Assembly (NCBI RefSeq): GCF_000718165.1
Contig: NZ_JOEY01000006.1
Span: 124,001 to 188,000 of the forward strand
DNA length: 64,000 nt
Origin: Streptomyces fulvoviolaceus
GTDB lineage: Bacteria > Actinomycetota > Actinomycetes > Streptomycetales > Streptomycetaceae
Reading direction: 5' to 3'
Both the position numbers and the translations under genes were made by a program. This document shows positions 25,854 through 34,912 of the stretch, one piece after another; position 1 is the stretch's first letter, and every line of letters begins with the position of its first letter. The notes below the pieces were generated by a model. The model was not told the DNA's origin. It saw only the letters and a list, made by a program, of their open reading frames with translations, and did no database searches.

Positions 25854-27275
25854 GTGGACTGGTTCACCGCACCCGACTACTGGCTGAGCCGGCTGGTCTT
25901 CCAGCGGGCTCTGGCCGGCGTGTACCTCGTCGCGTTCCTGACGGCGGCCCTGCAGTTCCGCGCGCTCATGGGCGAGCGCGGGATGCTGCCCGTTCCCCGT
26001 TTCGTGGAGCGGGTGCCCTTCCGGCGGGCGCCGAGTCTGTTCCAACTCCACTACTCGGACCGCTTCTTCGCGGGCTGCGCCTGGACGGGCTGCGCGGTGG
26101 CGGTGGCACTGGCGGCGGGGCTGGACTCCCAACTGCCGCTGTGGGGCGGGATGTTGCTGTGGCTGGTGCCGTGGGTGCTGTATCTGTCGATCGTCAACGT
26201 CGGCCAGACCTGGTACGGCTTCGGCTGGGAGTCCCTGCTCCTCGAGGTCGGCTTCCTCGCCGTGTTCCTCGGCAACGACGAGGTGGCGCCGCCGGTCGTG
26301 GTGCTGTTCCTGCTGCGATGGATCCTGTTCCGCGTCGAGTTCGGCGCCGGTCTGATCAAGATGCGCGGCGACGCGTGCTGGCGGAAGCTGACGTGCCTGG
26401 ACTTCCACCACGAGACGCAGCCGATGCCGGGCCCGCTGAGCTGGTTCTTCCACCATCTGCCCCGGCCCCTGCACCGGGCCGAGGTGGCGGCGAACCACGT
26501 CACCCAACTCGTCGTCCCCGTCCTCCTGTTCACCCCCCAGCCGATCGCCACGGCCGCCGCGTCCCTGATGATCGTCACCCAGCTGTGGCTGGTCCTGTCG
26601 GGCAACTTCTCCTGGCTGAACTGGATCACCATCGTGCTGGCCCTGTCCGTGGTGCGATTCCCGAGCGACCCACCGACGCTGCCCGGCACCCCCCTCTGGT
26701 ACGAGGCCGTGGTCCTCGCGGCCGCCGCACTCATCGTCTTCCTGAGCTACCACCCGGTGCGCAACATGCTCTCCCGCCGCCAGATCATGAACCGCTCCTT
26801 CGACCCGCTCCATCTCGTCAACACCTACGGCGCGTTCGGCAGCGTCAGCCGGATCCGGTACGAGGTGGTGGTCGAGGGCACCGCCGACGAGGTGCCGCGC
26901 GAGGACTCCGACTGGCGGGAGTACGAGTTCAAGGGCAAGCCGGGCGATCCCCAGCACTGGCCGCGCCAGTTCGCGCCGTACCATCTGCGGCTCGACTGGA
27001 TGATGTGGTTCGCCGCGCTCTCTCCGGCGTACGCCGGGTCGTGGTTCGGCGCGCTGGTCGAGCGGCTCCTGGAGAACGACCGCGACACCCTGAAGCTACT
27101 GCACCGCTCCCCGTTCCCACCGGACGAGCCGCCTCGCCATGTCCGCGCCCGTCTGTTCCGCTACCGGTACACGAGCTGGCGTGAACTGCGGGAGACGGGC
27201 GCGTGCTGGGAGCGGACGTATGTGCGGGAGTACTTGCCGCCGACGCGGTTGGCAGGGGTGGCGCAGAGGTCTTGA
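25854..27275 (+). CDS. Lipase maturation factor (LMF) family membrane protein
   Basis: A 473-residue multi-pass membrane protein of the LMF1/LMF2 family, whose vertebrate members help fold lipoprotein lipase in the ER. Features include WLSRLVFQRALAGVYLVAFL at the N-terminus, WYGFGWESLLLEVGFLA, the family signature RVEFGAGLIKMRGD followed by CWRKLTCLDFHHETQPMP, and a C-terminal soluble beta domain (residues about 330-470; WREYEFKGKPGD, RLDWMMWFAAL). GTG 25854 is chosen since the upstream frame overlaps the divergent lipoprotein promoter. Bacterial function is untested; a membrane hydroxylase or folding role is speculation. Convergent neighbour 15 bp away. Confidence 0.9.
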   Translation: MDWFTAPDYWLSRLVFQRALAGVYLVAFLTAALQFRALMGERGMLPVPRFVERVPFRRAPSLFQLHYSDRFFAGCAWTGCAVAVALAAGLDSQLPLWGGMLLWLVPWVLYLSIVNVGQTWYGFGWESLLLEVGFLAVFLGNDEVAPPVVVLFLLRWILFRVEFGAGLIKMRGDACWRKLTCLDFHHETQPMPGPLSWFFHHLPRPLHRAEVAANHVTQLVVPVLLFTPQPIATAAASLMIVTQLWLVLSGNFSWLNWITIVLALSVVRFPSDPPTLPGTPLWYEAVVLAAAALIVFLSYHPVRNMLSRRQIMNRSFDPLHLVNTYGAFGSVSRIRYEVVVEGTADEVPREDSDWREYEFKGKPGDPQHWPRQFAPYHLRLDWMMWFAALSPAYAGSWFGALVERLLENDRDTLKLLHRSPFPPDEPPRHVRARLFRYRYTSWRELRETGACWERTYVREYLPPTRLAGVAQRS

Positions 27276-27290
27276 GCAACCTGCCGGTGT

Positions 27291-28070
27291 CTATTGCCCC
27301 CGCCCCGCGGGGACAGCCGGCACACCGGCGGCTCCGCTCAGGGCGACCGGCGTCATGAGGCCCGTCACCACGGCCTGGATGATGACGTCGTTGGCCGCTC
27401 GTTCGCTTCCCACGCCGGCGGCGTAGAGCCGGACGGAAATCACCAGGAGGAACGCCCACCAGGGCGACTGCAGCCAGCTGAGGGCGGCCGTCAGGCCCAC
27501 GAGGGCGTAGGCGACGTTCTTGCGGAACTCCGCTTCGCCCACGGCTCGGTCGTACTCGTTGAACAGGTCGTAGTTGGCGATCAGCAGTTTGGTGCGCAGC
27601 TGCCTGGTCTCACCGAGGATGTCTCGCGCGGCCAGATTGGCCATGAGGCGTTCGCCGCGCTCGCGCTCGACTTCCGCACGCGGGTTGGTCTCCGGTGCCG
27701 GGGTCGGCAGCCGCCCTTCCTCCTGCAGGAAGCCGACCAGGTCGTTGAACGCGAGTCGTGACACGCGCGGCGTGAGCGTCGTTCTCGGATCCCAGAACCT
27801 TGCGGACTTCGGGGCTTCCTGCGCGTTCACGGTGACGACCCGGACGGCCAGCATGGCGCCGATGAGGTAGGCGAGAAAGGCCGCGGACGCGAGTACCCCG
27901 CCAGGACCTATCAACCCGCCGAGGCGGTACAGCGAGGCCCACGCACCGCGGGCCTCCGTCTGCGTGGGCACGCGGTCCCCCAGCAACAGCCAGAGCGTCA
28001 GGAGCCAGATGCATCCCGCCGAGAGGGGCGCTCGGACATCGCGCAGGCCGGGCAGCAGATTCGCCAGCAT
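27291..28070 (-). CDS. Uncharacterised four-helix membrane protein
   Basis: A 259-residue membrane protein not assigned to a family. Two hydrophobic N-terminal segments (about 17-31 and 51-78) are followed by a soluble charged helical region (about 85-170; ETNPRAEVERERGERLMANL) and two more helices (about 183-210 and 222-245). The start has GGGGGAAG upstream. The central domain could sense or oligomerise; nothing enzymatic was seen. It stands alone between the LMF gene and the fucose operon. Codon use is somewhat less biased than neighbours (CGT, TCG-rich tail), which could mean later acquisition. Confidence 0.7.
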   Translation of the reverse strand: MLANLLPGLRDVRAPLSAGCIWLLTLWLLLGDRVPTQTEARGAWASLYRLGGLIGPGGVLASAAFLAYLIGAMLAVRVVTVNAQEAPKSARFWDPRTTLTPRVSRLAFNDLVGFLQEEGRLPTPAPETNPRAEVERERGERLMANLAARDILGETRQLRTKLLIANYDLFNEYDRAVGEAEFRKNVAYALVGLTAALSWLQSPWWAFLLVISVRLYAAGVGSERAANDVIIQAVVTGLMTPVALSGAAGVPAVPAGRGQ

Positions 28071-28143
28071 GTCTTCCCCCAGGCGGCTCCATTTGTCTCT
28101 TCCGTACTATCCCATCGCAAGGGACGAGGAGATCGCGGCGCAT

Positions 28144-28968
28144 TCACAGGGCGTACACGCGGGTGGCCGTCCCCTCGAAGATCTGCGTGCGGTCGTGCGC
28201 GTCGGTCAACTGGTGGGCGGAGTCCAGGACTTCGCCGTACGTTGCCGCCAGGGTGCACACCGGCCAGTCCGAGCCGAACATCAGGCGGTTCGGGCCGAAG
28301 GCGTCCAACACCGTGTCGGCGTACGGGCGCAGGTCGTCGACAGTCCAGGAGGCGGGGTCGGCCTCGGTGACCATGCCGGACAGTTTGCAGACCGTGTTGG
28401 GCAGGGCGGCGAGGGTGCGGACGTCGGACGCCCAGGGTTCGAGTGCGCCGGATGCGATGGGCGGCTTGCCCAAGTGGTCCAGGACGAAGGTGAGTTCGGG
28501 GAGGGAGGCCGCCGCCTTGGCACAGGCTGGCAGCTGGTGCGGGAGGACCACGAGGTCGTAGACCAGGCCCGCGTCAGCTACGGCGGTGAGGCCGCGGCGT
28601 ACGTCCGGACGCAGCAGCCACTCCGGGTCCGGCTCGCCCTGGACCTGGTGGCGGATGCCCTTGAGGTACTGGCCGCCGGGGAGTTCGCGGAGGCGAGCCA
28701 GTTCGTCGGGGACGCCGGGGCTGGTGAGGTCGGTCCAGCCGACGACCCCCGCGATCAGCGCGTGGTCGGCCGCGAGGGCCAGGAACTCCGGGGTCTCCTC
28801 GGGCACGGTGATCGTCTGGACGAGGACCGTGCGGTCGACACCGGCGGCGCGGGCCTCGGGTTCGAGGTCTGTGATGGTGAAGTCGCGCCGGATCGGGCTG
28901 AGCTCGTCGATCCAGTCCTGGTCCCGGACGGACAGGTCCCACACGTGGTGGTGGGCGTCCACCGTCAT
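28144..28968 (-). CDS. Amidohydrolase family 2 lactonase (L-fucono-1,5-lactonase-like)
   Basis: A 274-residue TIM-barrel hydrolase of the COG3618 lactonase group. MTVDAHHHVWD has the metal-binding His cluster; LVLPHQLPA, FVLDHLGKPP and LMFGSDWPV carry the remaining metal/catalytic residues (His, His, Asp). It probably opens L-fucono-1,5-lactone to L-fuconate. Its start overlaps the mutarotase stop in an ATGA, placing it as the last gene of the L-fucose operon. The length matches family members (about 275-290). An alternative is a related lactone such as rhamnono- or galactono-lactone. Confidence 0.85.
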   Translation of the reverse strand: MTVDAHHHVWDLSVRDQDWIDELSPIRRDFTITDLEPEARAAGVDRTVLVQTITVPEETPEFLALAADHALIAGVVGWTDLTSPGVPDELARLRELPGGQYLKGIRHQVQGEPDPEWLLRPDVRRGLTAVADAGLVYDLVVLPHQLPACAKAAASLPELTFVLDHLGKPPIASGALEPWASDVRTLAALPNTVCKLSGMVTEADPASWTVDDLRPYADTVLDAFGPNRLMFGSDWPVCTLAATYGEVLDSAHQLTDAHDRTQIFEGTATRVYAL

Positions 28969-29279
28969 GGCAGCTCCCATACGACGGGCAGGCCGGCGTC
29001 CGCGCCCTCGTCGGAGTAGTCGTGCACCACGTCCAGCAACTCGGCCATGCGGGCCTGCCAGGCGATGTTGACCGGCAGCTTCTCCAGCTCGGCGAGGAGA
29101 CGGGCGTAGTCCTCGCACTCCAGGACGTGGAAGAGGTCGGTGCCGCTGCGCCAGATCGTCCAGGAGGTGGCGCCGGCGGCGCGGATCGCGTCGGTGAGCT
29201 CGACCGGGACCTCGCGGTGGGCCGCGTCGTACTCGGCGATGCGGTCCGCGCGGACCTTGGTGTGCAGGGCGACTCTCAT
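28965..29279 (-). CDS. L-fucose/L-rhamnose mutarotase (RhaM family)
   Basis: A 104-residue dimeric alpha-beta barrel protein that interconverts alpha and beta anomers of 6-deoxyhexoses. The family signatures are VALHTKVRADRIAEYDAAH, TSWTIWRSGTDLFHVLECEDY and the C-terminal VVWEL. His and Trp residues expected at the active site are present. The gene starts inside the stop codon of the upstream aldo/keto reductase (ATGA) and ends inside the start of the lactonase (ATGA), so all three are translationally coupled. Context favours fucose over rhamnose. Confidence 0.88.
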   Translation of the reverse strand: MRVALHTKVRADRIAEYDAAHREVPVELTDAIRAAGATSWTIWRSGTDLFHVLECEDYARLLAELEKLPVNIAWQARMAELLDVVHDYSDEGADAGLPVVWELP

Positions 29280-30262
29280 GACGGCTCCTCGGCGGGTACG
29301 GGGGCGTCGGCGGGCAGCAGACCGGTGTCGCGCAGCTCCTGCCAGAAGGCGGCGGGCACGGTGGTCTCGAACTGGTCGGCGCAGTCGTGGACTTCGGCGG
29401 CCGAGCGGGTGCCGACGAGGACGCTCGCGACCGCCGGATGGGCGGCGCAGAAGGCCAGGGCGGCGGCCCGCAGGGTGGTGCCGTGGCGGTCGGCGAGGGA
29501 TTTCAGGTGGAGGGCGCGGTCCAGCAACTCGGGTGGTGCCGCAGCGTAGTTGTACGTCGCTCCCGGCTTCGGGTCCGCCAGGAGGCCGGAGTTGAAGGCG
29601 CCGCCGACGACGACCGAGGTGCCGCGCTCGACGGCCGCCGGGAGCAGCTCGGTCAGCGCCCGCTGGTCGAGGAGGGTGTAGCGGCCGGCGCACAGCACCA
29701 CGTCGACGTCCGTGTCGCGGACGAAGCGGGTGAGCATCTCCGCCTGGTTCATGCCGGCGCCGATCGCGCCGACGACACCTTCCGAGCGGAGCTTCTCCAG
29801 GGCCGGGTAGCCCTCGCGGAAGGCCTGTTCGGCGTGGTCGTCGGGGTCGTGGAGGTAGACGACGTCCACGCGGTCGAGGCCGAGCCGTTCGAGGCTGGCG
29901 TCCAGGGTGCGTCGTACTCCGTCGGCGCTGAAGTCCCACACGCGGCGTCGGGTGGCGGGGACGGCGAAGCCGTTCGCGAGGTCGTCGCCTCCACCCTCAG
30001 CGGGCTCCAGACGGCGTCCGACCTTCGTGGAGATCGTGAAGGCTGAGCGGGGGTACTGGCTCAGGGCCGCCCCCAGACGGCGTTCGGACAGGCCGAGCCC
30101 GTAGTGCGGGGCGGTGTCGAAGTAGCGGATGCCACGTTGCCAGGCGGCGGTCACGGCCTCGTGGGCCTGTTCTTCGGTGATCTCGGTGTAGAGGTTCCCG
30201 ATGACGGCGGCGCCGAAGGCCAGTGCGCTGACCTCGACGCCGCTGCGGCCGAGCGTGTTCAC
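29276..30262 (-). CDS. Aldo/keto reductase, probable L-fucose dehydrogenase
   Basis: A 328-residue AKR. The catalytic tetrad is visible: Asp and Tyr in YFDTAPHYGLG, Lys in TISTKVGRR and His in VVYLHDPDDH. The D-threo-aldose 1-dehydrogenase/L-fucose dehydrogenase subgroup has this length and [19 protein letters not shown]-terminus. It would oxidise L-fucose to L-fucono-1,5-lactone using NAD(P)+. The GTG start overlaps the SDR stop (GTGA) and its own stop overlaps the mutarotase ATG, so it is the third coupled gene. Another sugar dehydrogenase substrate cannot be excluded. Confidence 0.85.
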   Translation of the reverse strand: MNTLGRSGVEVSALAFGAAVIGNLYTEITEEQAHEAVTAAWQRGIRYFDTAPHYGLGLSERRLGAALSQYPRSAFTISTKVGRRLEPAEGGGDDLANGFAVPATRRRVWDFSADGVRRTLDASLERLGLDRVDVVYLHDPDDHAEQAFREGYPALEKLRSEGVVGAIGAGMNQAEMLTRFVRDTDVDVVLCAGRYTLLDQRALTELLPAAVERGTSVVVGGAFNSGLLADPKPGATYNYAAAPPELLDRALHLKSLADRHGTTLRAAALAFCAAHPAVASVLVGTRSAAEVHDCADQFETTVPAAFWQELRDTGLLPADAPVPAEEPS

Positions 30263-31014
30263 TGGCCCACCGGCCTGAGGCGCAGGCCCTGCATGCCGCC
30301 GTCGACGGCGAGGGCGGTACCGGTGGTGGCGCCGGACAGCGGGCTCGCCAAGTAGGCGATGGCGCCCGCCACTTCGTCCGCCGAGACCAGGCGGCCGGTG
30401 GGCTGGCGGGCCTCCAGGGCGGCGCGTTCGGCGGCCGGGTCGGCGGCCGCGTCGAGGAGGCGGCCGACCCACGGGGTGTCCGCCGTACCGGGGTTGACGC
30501 AGTTCACACGGATGCCCTCGCGGACGTGGTCGGCGGCCATCGCGAGGGTGAGGGAGTACACCGCGCCCTTGGTCGCGCTGTAGAGCGCTCGCTGCGGCAG
30601 GCCCGCGGTGGCCGCGATCGAGGACGTGTTGACGATCGCGGCGTGGGCGGACGCGCGCAGGTGGGGCAGCGCGGCGCGAGCGACCCGGACCATGCCGACG
30701 ACGTTGACGTCCAGGACGCGGTGCCACTCCTCGTCGTCGTTGCTCTCGACAGTGCCCTGGGCGCCGATGCCCGCGTTGTTGACCAGTACGTCGAGGCCGC
30801 CGAGGTCCGCGGCGGCCGCGGCCACGGCCGCGCGCACCGAGGCGTCGTCGCTGACGTCGGCGCGGTAGGCGAGCAGCGGCTTCTCGACGGAGGACGGGTC
30901 CAGGTCGAGGACGGCGACCTGGGCGCCGCGCGCGGCCAGGAGTTCCGCGGTGGCCCGGCCGATGCCGGAGGCGCCGCCCGTCACCAGGGCCTTGAGGCCC
31001 TCGAAGTCGCTCAT
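30259..31014 (-). CDS. SDR oxidoreductase, probable 2-keto-3-deoxy-L-fuconate dehydrogenase
   Basis: A 251-residue classical short-chain dehydrogenase. The NAD(P) motif is TGGASGIG (about 12-19), the structural motif NNAG, the catalytic Ser in VNTSSIAA and Tyr-x3-Lys in YSATKG. Asp in VLDLDPSS favours NAD+. In the non-phosphorylative fucose pathway an SDR oxidises 2-keto-3-deoxy-L-fuconate at C4, and placement directly after the dehydratase with an ATGA overlap fits that step. A role as a second fucose dehydrogenase is possible since FabG-like SDRs do that in Campylobacter. Overlaps both neighbours by 4 bp. Confidence 0.87.
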   Translation of the reverse strand: MSDFEGLKALVTGGASGIGRATAELLAARGAQVAVLDLDPSSVEKPLLAYRADVSDDASVRAAVAAAAADLGGLDVLVNNAGIGAQGTVESNDDEEWHRVLDVNVVGMVRVARAALPHLRASAHAAIVNTSSIAATAGLPQRALYSATKGAVYSLTLAMAADHVREGIRVNCVNPGTADTPWVGRLLDAAADPAAERAALEARQPTGRLVSADEVAGAIAYLASPLSGATTGTALAVDGGMQGLRLRPVGQ

Positions 31015-32366
31015 GCGGCCTGTCCCTTCTTGCCTGAGGTCTGGAGGTCGGCCGCCCAGAAGGCGCCGTCCGGGAAGGTGTACCGCGCGATGGACTCCGG
31101 TCGCATGGCGGCCGAGAAGCCCGGCGCGGTGGGTGCCGTGTAGTGACCCTCGCGGATCACCACGGGGTCGAGGAAGTGGTCGTGCAGATGGTCGACGTAC
31201 TCGATGACCCGGTCCTCGGTGGTGCCGGTGACCGCGACGTAGTCGAACATCGAGAGGTGCTGGACGAGTTCGCACAGGCCCACGCCGCCCGCGTGCGGGC
31301 AGACGGGCACGCCGAACTTGGCCGCGAGAAGCAGGATCGCGAGGTTCTCGTTGACGCCGGCCACGCGGGCGGCATCGATCTGGAGGACGTCGATCGCGCC
31401 TGCCTGGAGCAGCTGCTTGAAGACGACCCGGTTCTGGACGTGCTCGCCGGTGGCCACCTTCACCGGGGCGACGGCCCTGCGGATCGCCGCGTGGCCGAGG
31501 ATGTCGTCGGGGCTGGTGGGCTCCTCGATCCAGTACGGGTCGAACTCGGCGAGGGCCTTGGTCCAGCGGATCGCCTCGTCCACGTCCCAGCGCTGGTTGG
31601 CGTCGATCGCCATGCGGATGTCCGGGCCGACGACACTGCGGGCGACGCGGCAGCGCCGTATGTCGTCCTCGAGGTCCGCGCCGACCTTGAGCTTGATCTG
31701 CTGGAAGCCGTCGGCGACGGCCTCGGCGGCGAGCCGGGTGAGCTTCTCGTCGTCGTACCCGAGCCAGCCGGCGGAGGTGGTGTAGGCGGGGTAGCCCTTG
31801 GCGAGGAGTGCCTCGCTTCGTTCGGCGGCCCCTTCGCGGCCCCGGTGCAGGATCTGCAGCGCCTCCTCGGGGGTGAGCGCGTCCGTGAGGTACCGGAAGT
31901 CGATCTGGCGCACGATCCACTCGGGGTCGGCGTCGGCGAGCAGCTGCCACAGCGGCTTGTCGGCGCGCTTGGCGGCCAGATCCCATACGGCGTTGACGAC
32001 CGCGCCGATCGCCATGTGCATCACGCCCTTCTCGGGGCCGAGCCAGCGCAGCTGGCTGTCGCCGATCAGGTCGCGGTTCAGGGTCCCCGGGTCGGCGCAC
32101 AGCTCGTCGACGGGCCGTCCGACCACATGCCCGCGCAGCGCGTCGATCGCTGCGACCTGGACCTCGTTGCCCCGCCCGATGGTGAAGGTGAATCCGTGCC
32201 CCTCGTGTCCGTCGGCCGCGTCGGTGCGCAGCACGACGTACGCCGCCGAGTAGTCGGGGTCCGGGTTCATCGCGTCGGAGCCGTCGAGCTCGCGCGAGGT
32301 GGGGAAACGGATGTCGTAGCTTTCGAGCGCGGTCACGCGAGCGGGGGGGCCGGACGTTGAGGACAC
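31011..32366 (-). CDS. Mandelate-racemase/enolase superfamily, L-fuconate dehydratase
   Basis: A 451-residue enolase-superfamily dehydratase converting L-fuconate to 2-keto-3-deoxy-L-fuconate. The catalytic core is complete: KxK in [11 protein letters not shown], metal ligands in [10 protein letters not shown] (Asp), [10 protein letters not shown] (Glu), [10 protein letters not shown] (Glu) and the base His in [11 protein letters not shown]. The capping N-terminal domain carries [23 protein letters not shown], a fuconate-dehydratase-like opening. GTG 32366 follows GAAAGG; the longer frame has no ribosome site. It is the first catabolic gene after the permease (37 bp gap) and overlaps the SDR by 4 bp. 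Confidence 0.9.
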   Translation of the reverse strand: MSSTSGPPARVTALESYDIRFPTSRELDGSDAMNPDPDYSAAYVVLRTDAADGHEGHGFTFTIGRGNEVQVAAIDALRGHVVGRPVDELCADPGTLNRDLIGDSQLRWLGPEKGVMHMAIGAVVNAVWDLAAKRADKPLWQLLADADPEWIVRQIDFRYLTDALTPEEALQILHRGREGAAERSEALLAKGYPAYTTSAGWLGYDDEKLTRLAAEAVADGFQQIKLKVGADLEDDIRRCRVARSVVGPDIRMAIDANQRWDVDEAIRWTKALAEFDPYWIEEPTSPDDILGHAAIRRAVAPVKVATGEHVQNRVVFKQLLQAGAIDVLQIDAARVAGVNENLAILLLAAKFGVPVCPHAGGVGLCELVQHLSMFDYVAVTGTTEDRVIEYVDHLHDHFLDPVVIREGHYTAPTAPGFSAAMRPESIARYTFPDGAFWAADLQTSGKKGQAA

Positions 32367-32403
32367 GGAGGGCCTTTCAGTAGGTGGCGGGGGGCGATGC
32401 GGG

Positions 32404-33429
32404 TCAGTCCTGGGCACGCCCCGTCGTCACGCGGGCGATCATGAGGGCGACCAGGATGATTCCGCCGTAGATGGCCTGGATCCAGAAGGACGGCACCTGG
32501 GCGAGGGTGAGCAGGTTCTGGACGACGCCGAGGAGGAGTACGCCGGTGAGGGCGCCGAACATCGTGCCCTTGCCGCCGTCCAGGCTGATGCCGCCGATCA
32601 CCGCGGCCGCGAACACCGTGAAGATCATGTTCTGGCCCTGGTTGGCGCTGATCGCGCCGACGTAGCCGGTCTGCATGATCCCGCCGACGGAGGCCAGGCA
32701 GCCCGCCACGACGAACACGCCGAGCATCACGCGCTCGACGCGGATGCCGGCGGCGCGGGCCGCGTCCGCGTTGCCGCCGATGGCGTACAGGGACCGCCCG
32801 ATGCGGTGGTACTTGAGCACGAACCCGGCGACCGCGAAGGCGATCCCGGCGACCCACACCGACAGGGGGATGCTCACGAAGGTCGTGGTGGCGAGGGAGT
32901 AGAAGCTGTCGGGCATACCGAAGAGCGTCTTGCCCTTCGTGGCGCCGACGAGCAGGCCACGCAGGACGATCAGCATCGCGAGCGTCACGATGAACGCGTT
33001 GAGCTTGAACTTGACGACCAGGATGCCGTTGAAGCCGCCGATCACCGCGCCGACGACGAGGACCGCGAGCAGGGCGAGCGCGGCGGGGAACTCGGTGCCC
33101 CAGCCGGACTGGGCGACGGGCAGGACGAGAAGCGCTCCTACGGCGGGCGCGATGCCCACGACCGATTCGAGGGACAGGTCGAACTTGCCGGTGATGAGGA
33201 CCAGCGACTCGGCCAGCACGACCATCGCGAGGGCGGCCGAGGCGCCGAGGATGGAGATCAGGTTGCGTTCGGTGAGGAACGAGTCGTTGACGACCGCGCC
33301 GAGCACCATGAGCAGCAACAGGGCCGGTACGAGAGCGAGTTCGCGAGCCCGGCGCAGCAGGACGGTCCTGGCCGACCCCGCGTTGGGCACGCTCACCGGC
33401 TTCACCGGCGGAGCCTTGGTGTCAGCCAT
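32404..33429 (-). CDS. Sugar ABC transporter permease (RbsC type)
   Basis: A 341-residue membrane protein with about ten hydrophobic helices, of the RbsC/branched-chain permease family. Typical motifs: [20 protein letters not shown] (helical loop), [38 protein letters not shown] and the EAA-like [18 protein letters not shown]. It forms the channel for the binding protein and ATPase encoded upstream. Its ATG lies inside the end of the ATPase gene (8-bp overlap). The preceding cassette and following enzymes argue for L-fucose as substrate. Confidence 0.93.
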   Translation of the reverse strand: MADTKAPPVKPVSVPNAGSARTVLLRRARELALVPALLLLMVLGAVVNDSFLTERNLISILGASAALAMVVLAESLVLITGKFDLSLESVVGIAPAVGALLVLPVAQSGWGTEFPAALALLAVLVVGAVIGGFNGILVVKFKLNAFIVTLAMLIVLRGLLVGATKGKTLFGMPDSFYSLATTTFVSIPLSVWVAGIAFAVAGFVLKYHRIGRSLYAIGGNADAARAAGIRVERVMLGVFVVAGCLASVGGIMQTGYVGAISANQGQNMIFTVFAAAVIGGISLDGGKGTMFGALTGVLLLGVVQNLLTLAQVPSFWIQAIYGGIILVALMIARVTTGRAQD

Positions 33430-34912
33430 GGTCCACTCCTTCGATGGAGGCGATCAGCTCGTGGTCGCGCCAGCCCGCCGGGTGCTCGGCGACCACGCGG
33501 CCGTGGAAGAGGACGAGGACGCGGTCGCAGCGGCGCAGGTCGTCGAGTTCGTCGGAGACGACGAGTACCGCGGTGCCGTCCTCGCGGGCGCTGTCCATGC
33601 GGGCGAGCAGGGACTCCTTGGACTTCACGTCGACGCCCGCGGTGGGGTTGATGAGGACGAGCAGGCGGGGGTCGGAGGCGAGGGCGCGGGCCATGACGAC
33701 CTTCTGGGCGTTGCCGCCGGAGAGGTCGGAGACGGGCTGGTCGGGGCCCTCGGTATGGATGTCGAGTCGTTCGATCAGCTCGGTGGCGAAGGCGCGCTTG
33801 CGGTCGGTGCCGACGAACCCGAAGCGGCCGAGCCGGTCGAGAACGCTCATGGTGGCGTTGTCGCCGATGGTCATGCCGAAGACCAGGCCCTGATCGTGAC
33901 GGTCGCGGGGCACCCAGCCGACCCCGGCCTTCAGGGTCGCCTGCACATCGCCGAACGGAAGCTGTTTCCCGCCCAGTTGGGCCGTCCCGCTCGTCGGGGT
34001 GTGCAGTCCCGTGAACGACTCGGCGAGCTCGATCTTGCCGCTGCCGCTGATGCCGGCGAGCCCGACGACCTCGCCGCGGCGGACGGTCAGGTCGACGTCC
34101 TCGTAGGCGTCCGAGGTGAGTCCGCGGGCGTCGAGGAGGACGGGGGCGCTGTCGTCGACCTCCCTGATGTCCACGGCCTGTTCGGCGAGCGTCTCGCCGG
34201 CCATGGCCTCGATCAGGGCCGCGCGTGGCATGTCGGCGACGGGAGCCGTGGTGATCCAGCGGGCGTCGCGCAGCACGGTGACGGTCTGGCACACCTCGTA
34301 CACCTCCTGGAGGTGGTGCGAGATGAACAGGAAGGTGACACCGGACTGCTGGAGCGTCCGCATGCGGGCGAAGAGCCGCTCGATCTCGCGCTTGTCGAGC
34401 TGCGCGGTCGGCTCGTCGAGGACGATGAAGCGGGCGCCGAAGCTCAACGCCCGGGCGATCTCCACCATTTGGCGGTCCTCGACCTTGAGGTCGGCGGTCC
34501 GCGCCTCCGGGTCGACGTGCACGTCCCAGGTGCCGAGGAGTTCGGCGGCCTGGGCCCTGAGCGCGCGCCAGCTGATGAACCCACGCTGGAGCGGCTGCCG
34601 GTTGATGAACAGGTTCTCGGCGACCGTCAACTCGGGGACGACGGTGGGCTTTTGATAGACGCAGGCGACCTTGCGGCGCCACGCGTCCCGGTCGGCGAGC
34701 GGGGGCGCGGGTTCGCCGTCGAAGCGGACGGTGCCCTCGTCGGGGGCCTGGAGGCCGGTGAGAAGGGTGACGAGGGTGGACTTGCCTGCGCCGTTGCGGC
34801 CGACCAGGGCGTGGGACTCGCCGGGGAGAACGGTGAGGCGACCGTCGGCGAGGGCGGTGGTGGGGCCGTAACGCTTGACGATGTCCTGTGCCTCAACGAG
34901 TGCCGTGGTCAT
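33422..34912 (-). CDS. Sugar ABC transporter ATP-binding protein, two nucleotide-binding domains (RbsA type)
   Basis: A 496-residue ATPase with two tandem ABC domains. Domain 1 (about 1-240): Walker A GRNGAGKST, Walker B FIVLDEPTAQLD, His switch FISHH, with a degenerate signature VEDRQMVEIAR. Domain 2 (about 255-496): degenerate Walker A GISGSGKIE, signature LSGGNAQKVV, Walker B LLVLINPTAGVD with Glu missing. This asymmetry (one active and one degenerate site) is normal for RbsA/MglA proteins. It couples with RbsC-type permease. The ATG overlaps the binding-protein stop by 4 bp. Confidence 0.93.
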   Translation of the reverse strand: MTTALVEAQDIVKRYGPTTALADGRLTVLPGESHALVGRNGAGKSTLVTLLTGLQAPDEGTVRFDGEPAPPLADRDAWRRKVACVYQKPTVVPELTVAENLFINRQPLQRGFISWRALRAQAAELLGTWDVHVDPEARTADLKVEDRQMVEIARALSFGARFIVLDEPTAQLDKREIERLFARMRTLQQSGVTFLFISHHLQEVYEVCQTVTVLRDARWITTAPVADMPRAALIEAMAGETLAEQAVDIREVDDSAPVLLDARGLTSDAYEDVDLTVRRGEVVGLAGISGSGKIELAESFTGLHTPTSGTAQLGGKQLPFGDVQATLKAGVGWVPRDRHDQGLVFGMTIGDNATMSVLDRLGRFGFVGTDRKRAFATELIERLDIHTEGPDQPVSDLSGGNAQKVVMARALASDPRLLVLINPTAGVDVKSKESLLARMDSAREDGTAVLVVSDELDDLRRCDRVLVLFHGRVVAEHPAGWRDHELIASIEGVDHG

